This document shows, piece by piece, positions 1-12,024 of a stretch of DNA of 64,000 nt. Source of the stretch: Atherinomorus stipes (Eukaryota; Chordata; Actinopteri; Atheriniformes; Atherinidae); contig JALJCO010000034.1 in assembly GCA_023101725.1 (NCBI GenBank), forward strand, positions 124,001 through 188,000. The letters run 5' to 3'. The translations under genes and the position numbers were made by a program. The stretch's first letter is position 1, and the number at the start of each line of letters is the position of its first letter. The notes beneath the pieces were generated by a model that was given only the letters and a program-made list of their open reading frames with translations, did no database searches and was not told where the DNA came from.

Positions 1-1401
1 TTAATGACTACAGTTGTCTGTAATTTCTCAGACGATCTCAGTCACAAAAAATGTTTTTTTTCCTTATTTTCACACATTTTAAGTTATCTGCTGTCCTCTC
101 ACGTCATCTTCTTTTGTTTCCATGTCACTGCAGATAAACATTGCTGCCATGCTAGGACCACTAAATGTAAGCAGAGTAGACAGGAGGAAAATCAAAGGTG
201 ATAGCAAGATGCACACATCTTTCTCTCGCAGCCTGCTTCCAAACCTGAACCGACAGCCGTAGTTTGTCACCTACACAAAGACACCATTTCATCCCAACAC
301 TGCACACACAGGTAAGACCTTCAACACAAATCAACTGTCTCATCTGCTCTGGACTGTCTTACTCGCAGAAACAATGAAATTGGCCAAAGCAGAGAGAAAG
401 AGAAGAAAGAAAAACACTAATTGGAATAGCCTACATATACAGCCCAAGGGCTCACTGCTCGGTAGTGACGGTACACGCAGTTCCTTTTATTAACTCCAGT
501 TTGAATGAATTGCTCACCAAAGAGAACTGGGTTTTTGAGTCAGTCACGCAGAATGAACAGAAATTCATACATCAGCACACCTGCTCCCAGTTCCAATAGA
601 TTTACACCATGAAGCTAAAACCACTGATCTGAAACAAGAAAATAATCTGTTTCTTTCTGGAGGAAAGAGTTAAAGATCAACAATTCTCGCAGGGAATTAT
701 CTATCTTTTCCCTCTCTGACAATATAAAAATAAATACCAATGAAACCAAGCAATATCACAATGAATGATACTTCAACAAGTGCAACATTAGAATAAAATA
801 ACTGTGCTATATAGTTATGCAAGTGTAAATTTCCTTTTTATAAATGAAGCCCATTGATAAACAAATGCACATTAACCGTCATTAGGACGTTTATTCTGCT
901 TTCCTTTTGCTGCTTGGCGTCTGTTGACTCACCAACGTCATGGGCCATTGCAGCAGAAGTAGCAACAGTAGCAAGAACTTTGGTAATTTAAGGCATTTTG
1001 ATGTTGTATGCATGCCTGTTGTTCCTCCTCTGATGTTCAGACACCAGCTGTATGTTGGGCTATGATTTTTAATCCATAGCTGTTTAATTATTAATGCTAT
1101 TTCTCTCTTTGGTTTTTGTTACACATGCTGCTCATTGGTATGTGACGGGTTGCAATGATGCTGAGACCAGACTTTACCCTGTGGTACTATTTGTCATACT
1201 CTCAATCCTTCACCTAACAGCGGCCGCCATGTTGAATATTTTGTCACTGAAGCTGGAGTTGTACTTGCGTCCAGCTGTGTAGCTGACACAGATGAAATAT
1301 GCGTATATACTCCAGCATAGGGTAATGGCGTTGTGTTGCAGTTTCTTTTCTGGATCAGCATAGCAATAGGGAGAGGGACCCAACTGCAGTCACAATACGT
1401 C
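1..1401. other. No gene seen; AT-rich intergenic sequence
   Basis: Only short, unsupported open frames on both strands. I see no splice-flanked exon, RNA gene or clear transposon terminus here. Small purine-rich stretches (around 395-415) are the only notable composition. Confidence 0.6.
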
Positions 1402-1608
1402 GCCATATATCCAATCGACCCCAGAAGTCCCAAGCGGAAGTTTGTTCTTCATGTAACTCACTAAAATCTAACCCTAACCCTGACCCTCCCCTAACCCTAA
1501 CCACCGGACTACACCACATGCATCTGGGTTGCAAGCCGCTGATAGTTTCTCTTGGCGTGTTTAACAAACTTCCGCTTGAGACTTCTGGTATGGATTGAAT
1601 GTATGGGG
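1402..1608. mobile_element. Short terminal-inverted-repeat element (MITE-like)
   Basis: The sequence at 1402-1446 (core CCAGAAGTCCCAAGCGGAAG) recurs inverted at 1562-1608 with a few mismatches, giving ~40-bp arms around a ~115-bp centre. There is no coding capacity. The centre carries the telomere-like repeats listed separately. I could not assign the superfamily. Confidence 0.55.
1468..1503 (+). repeat. Short interstitial telomere-like repeat (CCCTAA)n, degenerate
   Basis: Four to five CTAACCC units interrupted by variant TGACCCTCCC. It lies inside the small inverted-repeat element, so it is more likely part of that repeat family than a relic of a chromosome fusion. Confidence 0.65.
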
Positions 1609-2378
1609 GCACTCTTGTCAGCCATTGTAACTGCAGGAAGGTACTCTTGGCAATAGGACTGGTATCAATGACTGTTTTTTTATCACAAACACAAAACTAC
1701 AAGATAAAACAATGAAGTATTTTATATATTATAATTTCTCACCTTGGTCTGGCATAACCTTCACTGGAAGCAAAAGTCTGTTTGTAAAAATGATTCCGTC
1801 TTGTAGAACTGTCAATACAGAGACAGACATAGTTTTGAAAAAGTTTTAAACGTAGGAATTTGCCAAAGCATTCTTGTTATTTGTTCGCTTTAAACAGGCT
1901 GTGGTCGACTTCCATGGATAGTACGCTTCATTTAGTGCAGTGTGAACACTGACCACATTATGGGATGCACCAAAGAAGTGGACTCTGGTCCATTGGAAAG
2001 CCCAGGGTCTGGGTTCACTTGGAGACAGACCAAATATGAAGTGATGTATACCGACCATGATTAAGCACAAAAGAAAAAGAAGGAGGACGTGTGGTAGAGT
2101 ATTGTTTGTGTAGGAGGAAAAACAAAGCTAAGAGCACATGTTCAACATGTTCTAAGAGGCCGAGCTCAAAACAATGAAAAAAAAGGAAAATAACGATTGT
2201 CTCGTGGACAATCACAGAGGTAGGTTTTCTGCTTATCCCTGCTTTTTCATCAATAGCTGTGTTTACATGGTGCAACTTTGAACCGATCAAACGCCAATCA
2301 GAATAAAAATGCATCATGTTAACATGTCAGTTGATCCGATCGGAAAAAAATTTCAATCTGATCGAGGGTATGGTTTAA

Positions 2379-3049
2379 AGGGACTAGAGGCAGGAATTTG
2401 AAAAAAAAAAACCAAACATGTATGTCCATTTTTTTTAATACTAATGGGTGATGAAGCGCTAAATACCAAAAATAACGTTTCCACCCACGTTTCTCTGTGT
2501 TGCCTTGAACAGGCTGTGTGCTGCAAAATGCACTGCAATTCGGTGTCCGAATGTCCCGCGCTGCCCTGTGGACGTGACGTCAGATGACCTACATCCGCAG
2601 TTTTGATACAGGAAAAAGACGGTCGCGTTAAATTCAAACACTGTAAGCGATAGTTATGGATTCTTCTGCCGTCAGCAAACGATCCGGATCAACTGAAAGA
2701 CACTAAAAAGTGGAACTACGAAGAAAAAGCTTAGTAAACAATATTATAGCTTTCCAGCACTGTCCTGCGGGGGTGACGTCAAATGATGCTACATCCGCAG
2801 TTTTGATATAGGAAGAAGACGGTCGCAGTAAATTCAAACACTGTAAGCGATTGTTATGGATTCTTCTGCCATCAGCAAATGATCCAGATCAACTGAAATA
2901 CCACTAAAAAGTGTAACTACGAAGAAAAAGGTGAGTAAACAACATTATAGCTTCAGTTTGTGCACGCTCCTGTGACGGCTTGGCTCGTGGCTGCAGTTAC
3001 CTGAAGCGCCAGTCTCGAGTTTTGTTTCTTAATCTTGCCTCAAGCCCCT
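2379..3049. mobile_element. DNA element bounded by TTAA sites, with internal tandem duplication
   Basis: The left end (TTAA at 2375-2378, then AGGGACTAGAGGCAGG) is matched inverted at the right end (TTGCCTCAAGCCCCT before TTAA at 3050-3053). That gives TIRs with apparent TTAA target sites, as in piggyBac or Kolobok elements. An internal ~190-bp block is tandemly repeated (about 2566-2758 and 2763-2955). Each block carries an ATG-led exon-like stretch, and the second ends in AAG followed by GTGAGT, a good splice donor. The reading frames are shifted between copies, so this is probably a decayed first exon of an autonomous relative. Confidence 0.5.
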
Positions 3050-3053
3050 TTAA

Positions 3054-3283
3054 AGGGACTAGAGGCAGGAATTTAAAAAACAAACATGCATGTCCATTTT
3101 TTTTAATACTAATGGGTGATGAAGCGCTAAATACCAAAAATAATGTTTCCACCCACGTTCCTCTCCGCTGCCTTGAACAGGTTGTGTGCTGCAAAATGCG
3201 CTGCATTTTGGTGGCCGAATTTCCAGCGCTGCACTGCGGACGCAACGTCAAATGACGCTACATCCGCAGTTTTGATAGAGTTA
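3054..3283. mobile_element. Partial second copy of the TTAA element, abutting the first
   Basis: 3054-3283 repeats 2379-2612 with about 10% divergence, including the CTACATCCGCAGTTTTGATA box that occurs three times in 2.5-3.3 kb. The two copies share the central TTAA, which suggests insertion of one beside the other or a tandem duplication. Confidence 0.6.
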
Positions 3284-3493
3284 AAACTATTAAAATCATA
3301 TTTTTTAATCCAATAATCAACACATGAATTCATACATAAGATTCCTCATGAACAGCACGAAAAGTGGGAACATTATTTGATACAAGCATGTGGCTTACAC
3401 TTGTCCATCTTGGAAGTGTTTTGATGTTCTGATTAAGGATTTGAGCAATACAGAATCATCTGTTTCACTTAATTTTTCATAACAAAACATGGC

Positions 3494-3515
3494 TGTTTGT
3501 GTGTGTGCGTGTGTT

Positions 3516-3548
<33 letters not shown>

Positions 3549-3569
3549 TGGGGGGGGGGGGGGGGGGGG
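3494..3569 (+). repeat. (GT)n microsatellite followed by a poly-G run
   Basis: An interrupted (GT)n of ~50 bp runs into GGTG and a ~20-bp G homopolymer. The exact length of the G run is unlikely to be reliable in an assembly. Confidence 0.9.
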
Positions 3570-3856
3570 CTCGGAGGGTGTGTCTCACCCAGGGAGTAAT
3601 TCAAGTAGAACCGCCACTGCTGCCATTGCAGGTTGCCAGATAACATAGTGTTGTGTGGCAACAGTTTGTTTGGCTCAGTTAGGCTGGCATTAGGGGAAAC
3701 AGTGGAGTTGGCAAGTCAAGCAGCTGCTTCAGAGCCCCGGAGATATTGTTATCCATGAGAGGAGTGATCTTAGAAGCGCAAAAACTGGAGTAAATTTAGT
3801 TGAAACTACACTAGATGGACCCACATAAACATTTTCCACAGCATCAAAACCTGGAA

Positions 3857-4088
3857 ATGGCGACTTCCCTCCTGCATCGGTAAGCTAACTTGTTTGCTAA
3901 CGTGGCTAACATTAGCTGTCAGTTATAAACTCCTTTGCATTACTTGTTTGACATGATGCAGGCTGCTGGTCACTGACTTATCCGCAACGAGCCTGGCAAC
4001 CCAGCAGCTGGAGTTGTTTTTCTGCTGTTGCAACTACAACCTAGACACACGCGATGTTATGTCTGTGTTCCAACCTTTAAATCTACAG
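3857..4088 (+). CDS. Candidate host gene, first two coding exons (product unrecognised)
   Basis: An ATG in fair context (GAAATGG) at 3857 opens a 23-nt coding exon ending CATCG|GTAAGC at 3879. A second exon runs from 3962 (after GATGCAG) to 4088, ending CTACAG|GTAAAA. The splice joins CG to G (Arg) and leaves an open 50-codon frame starting MATSLLHRLLVTDLSATSLA and ending in phase 0 at the second donor. There is no signal peptide or recognisable domain; a CCC-N-YN stretch and leucines suggest a helical protein. Two matched splice pairs and a conserved phase are the evidence. I do not recognise the gene. A possible but weak third exon starts at 4621 after TTTTCTCAG, in frame. The rest of the gene would lie downstream among transposons or outside the window. 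Confidence 0.48.
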
Positions 4089-6600
4089 GTAAAAAATAAA
4101 AATGAAAAATACATACTTTCAATCAACTGAACTATCAGTAATATTAAGATTATTATCTAAACTAGAATTCGATATCCTTGGCAAGGCTCTGGGCCCTACG
4201 TTCTGCCCACCCTGGGTGATAGGGTGTCCGGGAGGGTTGGTGGCTGCCAATCTTAACTCACTGTGGCCTGTGCCTTTGGGCATGTGGGGCACTCCTGCTA
4301 GGGCTTTCCCCTGCAACTTTTTTGGGCAGATCCAGGTTTGTGCCTATGGTGTGGTGGATGGTATTCCTACTCCAAGATTGCTGCTGACCATCAAGGTCTT
4401 TGCCTCCCCCCCTTATCCTTGTCTTCCTCTGGCCTTTGCAAAAATGTGCTTGCCTTCGCACAAGCGTATTCATCTGTACACACTTAACTCCCCATATTCC
4501 ATATTCTGCATGCTGACTCAGTCCCTGTGTTGTCCTGTGGGTGTATTAAGTACAATAATACCCACTTCAGTTTTTGGGCGGGTTTTCATGCTTTAATTGT
4601 TTTGATTCCGGTTTTCTCAGCTTGTTAGTCTCCTGGCAATTATCAATTGCCCTGCAAAGGCCGTAGGAGGTTCTCTTCCTTCTTTTCTCCACTCTCCTTT
4701 TCATTTCTGTTCATTCTTTATCCTTTTTTGATGAAATGAAATAAATAGTATTTAGATTGTCTTATATCTGTAAAGCTCAAAGCAAATTTGTTTAGCACAA
4801 CATAGCAGCCAGATTATGTCTGTTGCTTCGATGCTGGACAGGACAAGTTAAAAAGAATAAAGGAAATAAAAGGAAATGCTTGATTTTATTACAATTGTTA
4901 AATTTTCCGTGGCTGTTTTTTTTTTTTTTGTGTGCTAAAATTGAACATCAGACCTATGTGATGCTTCATGAAGCACCTGAGTTGTGCAGCACAGTATCTT
5001 GTGGAAAGGAAAGTGGGTGGGCTGTGAAGCACCAACACAGTTCTGCTGGACTCTTCCACCATTCTTGAGTGTGATAGGTATCAGTATGAACAGATAGGAT
5101 CAGTCATTTTACCAACCACGAAGATGAATGTGCCACAATGAACTCCACTTAGGATAGCTTTATTAGAGGAGCAGATGCTCATATAAGAGATCCGTCTTTG
5201 TGCATTTCATTATTACACTCAAACATTCATTTTTGTTTATGAAAGCCAGTATTTAAGTAGTGCATGTATGCAGTAAGCCAGCAACATTGTGGAGTAATAT
5301 CAGCTGTAATTACGCCTTTTTCTTTGGGTTTATTTTCCTTCATCCAAATACATTAGCTCCCCCTGTGTGTTATTTCTTAGGGGAAGAAAAGGCAAATCAC
5401 AGAGTTTAAAAGTGAGCAAAAGTGTGTCTTTTTGTGCCACAGCCTCATGCATGGCTGTTAATTTGCCATGTGAGGCAAGATTATGTGGCCATTAGAGGCT
5501 CTTAAATTGGATTTAAGCAGGAAACTCATTATCATCCACATAAGGAAGTTTTTTTTTCTTTTTTTATTGAGATCGCTTCATCTCATATTAGCTATAACTA
5601 CCATATTAGAGCAGATGTTGCATTGGCTTCTCAGACAAAGATAATTCTCTCTTGCTGGATTATATTTATTTCTCTTTAATGAAGTTTTTGGATTCATTTA
5701 TGTCCTATTTCCCTGCTGAAACTGTAGTTATATATTTTTTATCCTTTAAGCAAAGACATCAGTGTAATATTTCCATATAATGGGGATAGATTCTTTGAAC
5801 TAGCTTGTGTTCCCTACTGGCAATTCTTTCTAACTCGTATATTGCATTGCTTTAAACAGTGAGAGATAGTTTATACACGGCCTCAACATTATGGATGCTT
5901 GTGTGATATTGCATCATTCTTCTGTTACCTGCAGTTAAATTGGGGACCATAGAAAATCCATGAAGTATTGTGAGTTGGGAAGTTAAGTATTGGACTCATT
6001 CGTCCAGCACATCCCTTAGATGTTCAATCGGACTGATTTGTGAAAAATTTGGAGGCAAAGTTGGCACTTTTCTGGACCCTTCAAACCATTCTTAAAGGGG
6101 ACATTTTATGCAAAGGTCACTTTTTATTTACTTGAAAGCATCCTTTTTGGTGTTCTAAGCCACAAACAGACCAGAAACTCCTATAAAAAAAATGACTGGC
6201 ACTTGTTTAGGGTCTTCCTGAGTTTAAAGATTAGTAATTAATGGGCCTGTTTGGACTGTGTAGTTGATTTATGTCACAAAAGACAAGTAATCGCCACCTG
6301 CTGGTTAGCACAAAACAATATAGAAAAAAAGCATATTGATTTATAAAAAAACCAAAACACTATGTTGATCGATAATGATCAATTTAAAATAATTTATGAC
6401 TATAGGGCCAGAATGTGAGAGGCTTAGATGGTAAAACAAGTTCTCGGATATTTCAAATAGTACCAGAGAAAGCAGAACTTTGTTTCTACACCTGATGATA
6501 GATATTCCAACTGTAACTCTTAAATACTGCCAGAATCTCCATAAATGAGGAGGAGAAAGTGGATTTTGGTGGATCTTGTCCACCACTTAGACAAAACACA
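4089..6600. other. No confident gene; presumed intron or intergenic DNA
   Basis: A 164-codon open frame at 4102-4596 (+) has no recognisable domain and unconvincing composition, so I treat it as chance or repeat-derived. Poly-T runs occur near 4917 and 5550. The 6.1-6.6 kb stretch resembles old dispersed repeat sequence. No splice-bounded exon is clear apart from the weak one near 4621. Confidence 0.5.
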
Positions 6601-6634
6601 GACATGCCCAAAATCATCTTCTCTCATTGAGATA

Positions 6635-6881
6635 TGGTAAATGGACTGTACTTATAAAGCGCTTTTCCAGTCATACTAACTGCTCAAGGTGCTTTACACT
6701 ACATATCACATTCACCCAGTCACACACACATTCAAACCCCGATAGGCACATCAGGAGGCAACTTGAGGTTCAGTGTCTTGCCCAAGGACACTTTGGCATG
6801 TAGTCTAGGGAAGCCTGGAATCAATCCCCCAACCCTCCGGTTCAAAGATGACTGCTCTTCCACCTGAGCTACAGCCGCCCC
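6635..6881 (-). mobile_element. tRNA-derived SINE, full copy
   Basis: Read on the minus strand, it starts GGGGCGGCTG and carries a pol III A box (TAGCTCAGGTGG) and a B box like GGGGATTGATTCC. These are followed by a conserved body with a TGTAGTGTAAAGCACC stretch and a 3' end reading ACAGTCCATTTACCA. The short direct repeat GAGATA flanks both sides (6629-6634 and 6882-6887), consistent with target-site duplication. A second copy lies at 52441-52674. Confidence 0.8.
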
Positions 6882-7092
6882 GAGATAAAGCCGAGATAAA
6901 GCTGATTCTTAAATAACAGCAGTAATAACTTTGTTTCTGGGCGCTGGATGATAAAAACAAAGAAGGGGGGGGAGAGAAGGGGGAAAAAAAAAAAACTTAA
7001 GTCTAAGGCTTGAAAATGATCAAAAACTTTATAAATAAAGAGGAAAAGTGGATTTTGTTGGATCTGGTTCACCATTTCATATGTTAATTTGT

Positions 7093-7205
7093 CAGTAGTC
7101 AGTCACTTTCTGTCCGCTTATCCAGTTCAGGGTCGGGGGTTGCTGGAGCCTATCCCAGCTATTATCAGGCGAGAGGCGGGGTACACCCTGGACAGGTCGC
7201 CAGTC
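7093..7205 (-). mobile_element. 5'-truncated non-LTR retroelement tail with 12-bp target duplication
   Basis: The 113-bp insert is flanked by perfect direct repeats ATGTTAATTTGT (7081-7092 and 7206-7217). On the minus strand it reads GGCGACCTGTCCAGGGTGTA ... CCCTGAACTGGATAAGCGG and ends in a short GACT-type tandem tail. This is a very common fish repeat 3' end. A related piece lies at 27360-27437 on the plus strand. Confidence 0.8.
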
Positions 7206-7553
7206 ATGTTAATTTGTTTAAAAAAAAAAAAAAAAAAAGGTGAGCTTTTTACAATGTTGAATTTTCCTTCTGGGATAAATAAAGTATTTTTCATTTCATT
7301 TCATTGGAACAAGGCACCTACAGTACAGGCTTAAACTCAGCTTCTCTGGCTGAGATGGAATCAAATTCAGATTTTTATTTTTCATGGCATGTGTAGTTGT
7401 TCATGTTATTTGCCTGATTGTATCAGATGGCTGTAGCAGAATGTTTTTGGTAGTAACCACATTTTTTGACCATGCAAACGTGCACTCATGTATATGCGCA
7501 TGCACATGACTTGAGAAGTCGCAGTACAGACCTGAATGAAAGGCACCCCTGAA

Positions 7554-9132
7554 AGTGGAAATACAACGCTCAACCAACCTAACTTAATTAATAGACTGAG
7601 TCCTGGTCTTATCAATAATTATATACCAAACGTGAAAAATATAAGCATATAAAAGAAAAACATTGAGAAGTTTGACGTTTTTAGGACAAGAGCGCCGCCA
7701 TCTTGCAGTACTCTAAGCTCTGACGTCACCGGGTTGGTTTTCCCTCTGACTCCGCGTTAAATCAATAGAAATAACCAGCTACGCTGCACTATAATTAACA
7801 AGCTGGAACATGTTTTAGAAGATTAATACGATGGAAAGCGAAGCTGGGAGGCCAGTCCAGCGTCCAGATCCTGTACCGATGCTTTCCAGCCATTACACCG
7901 TGTGACTGAGGAGAGAGGACGAGACGCCGGTCCTGTTGTCGGGAGGGGCAGCTTGGAAGCACCTGTAGGTGTGGCTGCTGTTCAGATGCTGGTAGCTGTC
8001 TGCTGTCAGGAGGTCCACATGGACCAGATCATGCGTGAAGGACTTTGTATAACAATTTGGATTACACATGTGGATTACTGTACCAGGAGGTGGACGTTTT
8101 GGAGGCGGTGCTGTCCCAGAAGGAGATCCGGGCGGGGACATGGGAGGGTCCAGGAAAACAGCACGTAGGCTAACTAAGCTAACGGTAGTAACCAGCAGGT
8201 ATGCTAACTGAGCTAATGGTAGTAATCGGTGGTTTAATGTAAAATAAATTAAATGCTATAGCGAGACAGGGATACGATGGGAAAGATGCAAAGCATCCAG
8301 GCTGCAGAATGATGGGGGAGCAGGCGGTGTTTGGTAGAACCGGACCCCGCCGTGGGAAACTGGGAGTCCCAGTTAGAAAGTTTTTATGACGATCATTTCA
8401 CATCAACCTGCTACAGAGCTCTTCAGTTCATCATCAGGCTGTGGGGAGGATTTATGAGTGTTGCTGTTTAATGTGTGTTTAATAAGCGGCTCAAAGAGGA
8501 ATAGAGGCGGAGAGCTACGTACTGATGTTGGTACAGACTGATGCTGCAGACCGGCTGGTGAGTGGATGTTACCGGCGGTGATATTAAAACACTCAGAGCA
8601 ACTGCAGACTTTCGTCTGCGGACCTCTAGCTTACCAGACTATAAGTCTCCTGATAATTTTCCTCATTTTCTCTAGAAAATTCTCACCTCATGATCTGGAG
8701 TCAGGGAGGTTCCCATTTCAGAGCCACCAGCAGCAGCAGGACCGGTTTCTGGTTCAGCTGGAGGTTGTTAACTGTTCTGCCTTCAGCTTAAACTTCGGAA
8801 AACTTGCGTTTAGACCCAGGAGGAATACAGTAGTGGTCCCCTTTTGTCTGTTCTTCTCCTTTGGCTCACCAGTCTCCGTCATTCAGCTGTTATCTTTATA
8901 ATTGTGGACCGGACCAGAGGACTTTCATTCAGGACCGCAGCAGTAACCAACCCGGTGACGTCAGAGCTTAGAGTACTGCAAGATGGCGGCGCCCTTGTCC
9001 TAAAAACGTCAAACTTCGCAACATTTTTCTTTTATATGCTTATATTTTTCACATTTGGTATATAATTATTGATAAGACCAGGACTCAGTCTATTAAATAA
9101 AGTTAGGTTGGTTGAGCGTTGCATTTCCACTT
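7554..9132. mobile_element. 1.6-kb DNA element with ~185-bp terminal inverted repeats
   Basis: 7554-7738 is repeated inverted at 8945-9132 with roughly 95% identity; both arms contain TAGACTGAGTCCTGGTCTTA and CGCCGCCATCTTGCAGTACT or close variants. TGAA lies directly outside both ends, a possible 4-bp target duplication. The 1.2-kb interior has a 24-codon ATG frame starting MESEAGRP and several short frames but no recognisable transposase, so it is non-autonomous or carries foreign sequence. A lone arm occurs at 42606-42726. Confidence 0.75.
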
Positions 9133-10090
9133 GAAAGCTCCAGTGTGATTAGAACCTTAATCAGTATCTTTATTAAATGTCAATTATACTTGTAAAATCT
9201 AAAGTGGCTTGTTACGTTTAATCTCTCTGGACTCCACACGTAATGAGCTTGTCAGATGGAGACTTCTGGGTTGCCAAAAATTGCATTTCCCCCCTCATCC
9301 ACTAGGGGCTGGTTCCAGAACAGAGCAAATCCTCGGCAGACCCAAATGTATCTATCTGCGGCTGGTGGTTTTTAGCCAGCTAACAGCAAGTCCAAGCGTC
9401 CCTTACCAAAGTCCGCGGATTAGGGGGCTAGTCTTTGTTAGCTCCTGTTTGCTTTGGGTTAGCTCAATTAGGATTAATCCAGGAGTACATTGACTGTCAA
9501 TCATTTGCCCCCTGGCCGCTCTTTGGCCATTTTTGTATCTTCCTGGGAGTGATGAAACACGTGGCGCATCAAAGATGGCGACAGTGGGAACGCACACCGC
9601 GCTTCCCTTTCAGCTCTTCAGAAACCAATGGGTGACGTAGCAGAATGTTTGTCCCTCTTTATTAATGGTCTATGGTAGCGCTGCTGCACTTTTGGTGGTA
9701 GCAATCCAGCTTCGATTAAGACATGTTGAAGTGCAAGTGAAATAGTTTAATTTTCAGCATTTTGAAGACCTGTGGTCCACCATGACTGAGTCAGTGTAGG
9801 GGAAACACTTCTTTTTTCAGAACAATTTCCTCTATCTCTCCTCTGCAACATCACCTGCAAAGCATGCACCCTACATTGTGGTTTTTAGAGGGGCTGGGCT
9901 TGGTGACAGAGCCTATCAGGGTCTGTGTTCATGATTGGTTGTGAAGAAGTAACTGTGACTGTGGTATCAAGCTATATGACAGCTGATGAAAAAGGAAAGG
10001 AAAATGTTTTTTTTTTTTAATCAAACTTTTTATCAACCTTTTTTTTCTATTGCACTACACTTCTATTGTTTACGTATGTTATTACTGAAT
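9133..10090. other. No gene seen; repeat-like and unique DNA
   Basis: The frame at 9209-9493 (+) shows no recognisable domain. The sequence around 9230-9650 has the mixed character of old dispersed repeats. A poly-T run lies at about 10008. Confidence 0.5.
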
Positions 10091-10093
10091 CCC

Positions 10094-10604
10094 AAGTTGT
10101 TCCAGGCTAGCTGACAGACGTAGTCCCTTCAGGGTGTCCTGGGTCTTCTCCAAGGTCTGGTCCTGGTGGGGCGTGCCTGGAACACCTCACCAGGGAAGCG
10201 TCCAGGAGGCATCCTGTCCAGATGCCTGAGCCTCATCATCTGGCTCCTCTGGATGTGGAGGTGCAGCACCTGAGTCCCTCCCGGATGACCGAGCTCCTCA
10301 CCTTATCTCTAAGGGAGCCACCCTGCGGAGAAAACTCATTTCGGCCGCTTATACCCGCGATCTCGTTCTTTCGATCGTGGCCCACAGCTCATGGCCATAG
10401 GTGAGGGTCGGAATGTAAACCGACGGGTAAGTCGAGAGCTTTGCCTTCTGGCTCAGTGCCTTCTTCACCACGACAGACCGATGCAGTCATCCCTGCAGAC
10501 GCCGCACTGATCCATCTGTCCATCTCCCACTCCATTCTTCCCTCACTCTTGAACAAGACCCTGAGATAATTGAACTCCTCCACCTGGGGCAGGACATTTC
10601 CTTG
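10094..10604 (-). pseudogene. RTE-type LINE fragment, C-terminal part of the ORF
   Basis: Closely similar on the same strand to 30548-31075 of the complete RTE element, covering the end of the reverse transcriptase and the C-terminal domain (the encoded [16 protein letters not shown] region is recognisable). It has substitutions, small deletions and frame breaks. It lacks the last ~120 bp of the element and everything 5' of the RT thumb, so it is an inactive double-truncated copy. Confidence 0.85.
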
Positions 10605-10892
10605 ATGTATGCAACATTTGATGGAGACTTGCATTGTTGGCTCACATTTGGCCTCAAGGATGGTGCTGCAGCCTCACTGAGTTTGCAACAAAGGCTCATA
10701 GCAGGTTTTTTCCACATCTATAAAGTGCCTTGAGATGTTTTTTTTGTTTGTTTGTTTTAAATTGAATTGAATATCATCAGTGGCAATGCTATCCAAGAGT
10801 ACAGCAAACAGGGTTAGAGATAGTGTTGTAGTCAAGTAGTCAAGAGCCCACCACCAAGACCAAGACATTATTGAGGCCAGGAACCGAGACCA

Positions 10893-12024
10893 AGGGCCAA
10901 TTCCAATTCTTATCTTAACCCTCAAGCTCAACCCTCAATCTTAGTAGCCCTCACAACCAAATGTTAAGGGCTTATTTTGTGACTTAGAAATGGGACACCC
11001 CTTCAATGCAGATACGTCTTCAAACTGTGGGGGGCAGCATTACGCCAAAGCCACGTTCAGTCTGTCCATTCAGAAGAAGAAGAAGAAGAAGCATTTACTT
11101 TATTTACATTTATTAGCACTGTTAACTCTGCCTGTTTAATCATAAGCCACAAACACAGCTATCATTGACAGCTCCATCAGATCCATGTTTCTGAAATTTT
11201 TATGGACTATCTGTCAATTATTCTTTCTGTCAGATTTGTCATACAATAGTCTGTATAAATAACTCCACCATGGATATATTCAGCTGTCATCGCATACCAC
11301 GGCTTATTGAAAGGTAAACACCAGTTATAACGAAAGTTAAATAGGTAACAGTGGTTCTGTAAATTCCTGGATGACTGTCAGTCAGCTGGCCTACACGTCA
11401 CATGATTGACTTTGTTGTCATTAGGACTCGACCTGCGAGGAGTGCAAGGAGACATATCCACTTTGTTTAGTCCCACTGGAAGTCATGAATGAAACAGAAC
11501 TATTGTCATATAACTCTGCGGCTACGGGAGATGACATTAGCCCGGTTGTCTTATACCGTTATCGGCACAAGCATATTATATAGGCTGTCATCTTGATAAA
11601 ACAACAACATTAGCACAGAGAAAAATTACCATTTTGTAACGTTAACTAACTTAAACAATAGCAACATGGCTTAACCTCACCGGCCACAAAAAGACAAAAG
11701 ATCGTAAAATAAAAATAAATATTATGCAACAATGAGGTAACTAATCCATAACATGGGCCTAAACTACGATAATACAATGGTTTTCGTAATATGTATATCT
11801 CCATTAACAAAGAAAATACTTAAGATTTGTAGCTAGCCTTCTTTGCCGTTGCATTCTGGGTAGCCCTTACTCACAAGGGTGGTGTTGGAGAATTTCAGCA
11901 TTGAGCGTCATTCAGCCCTCAAACTTGCTCCTCAACTTAACGTTTTGAGAATTAGGACAGCACTTGCACTTCACGGGAATGCACATTTTTGAGAGTGAGG
12001 GTTAAGACAGGAATTGGAATAGGC
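10893..12024. mobile_element. Non-autonomous TIR element, about 1.1 kb
   Basis: The left end AGGGCCAATTCCAATTCTTA followed by TCTTAACCCTCA is matched inverted at 11994-12024 (TGAGGGTTAAGACAGGAATT). No transposase frame is present. A (GAA)n-like run lies at about 11073-11092. The right end abuts the palindrome described next. Confidence 0.65.

Noticed and set aside
3494..3569. CRISPR-like or other array
   Set aside because: Simple (GT)n and poly-G; no spacer structure, and the genome is vertebrate.
4102..4596. 164-codon plus-strand frame as a gene or continuation of the exon at 3962-4088
   Set aside because: No start context, domain or splice relation; the sequence reads as ordinary repeat-like DNA.
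6860..6881. Functional tRNA gene at the SINE head
   Set aside because: A and B boxes are present but the acceptor stem and cloverleaf are not, and the unit continues into a SINE body with target duplication.
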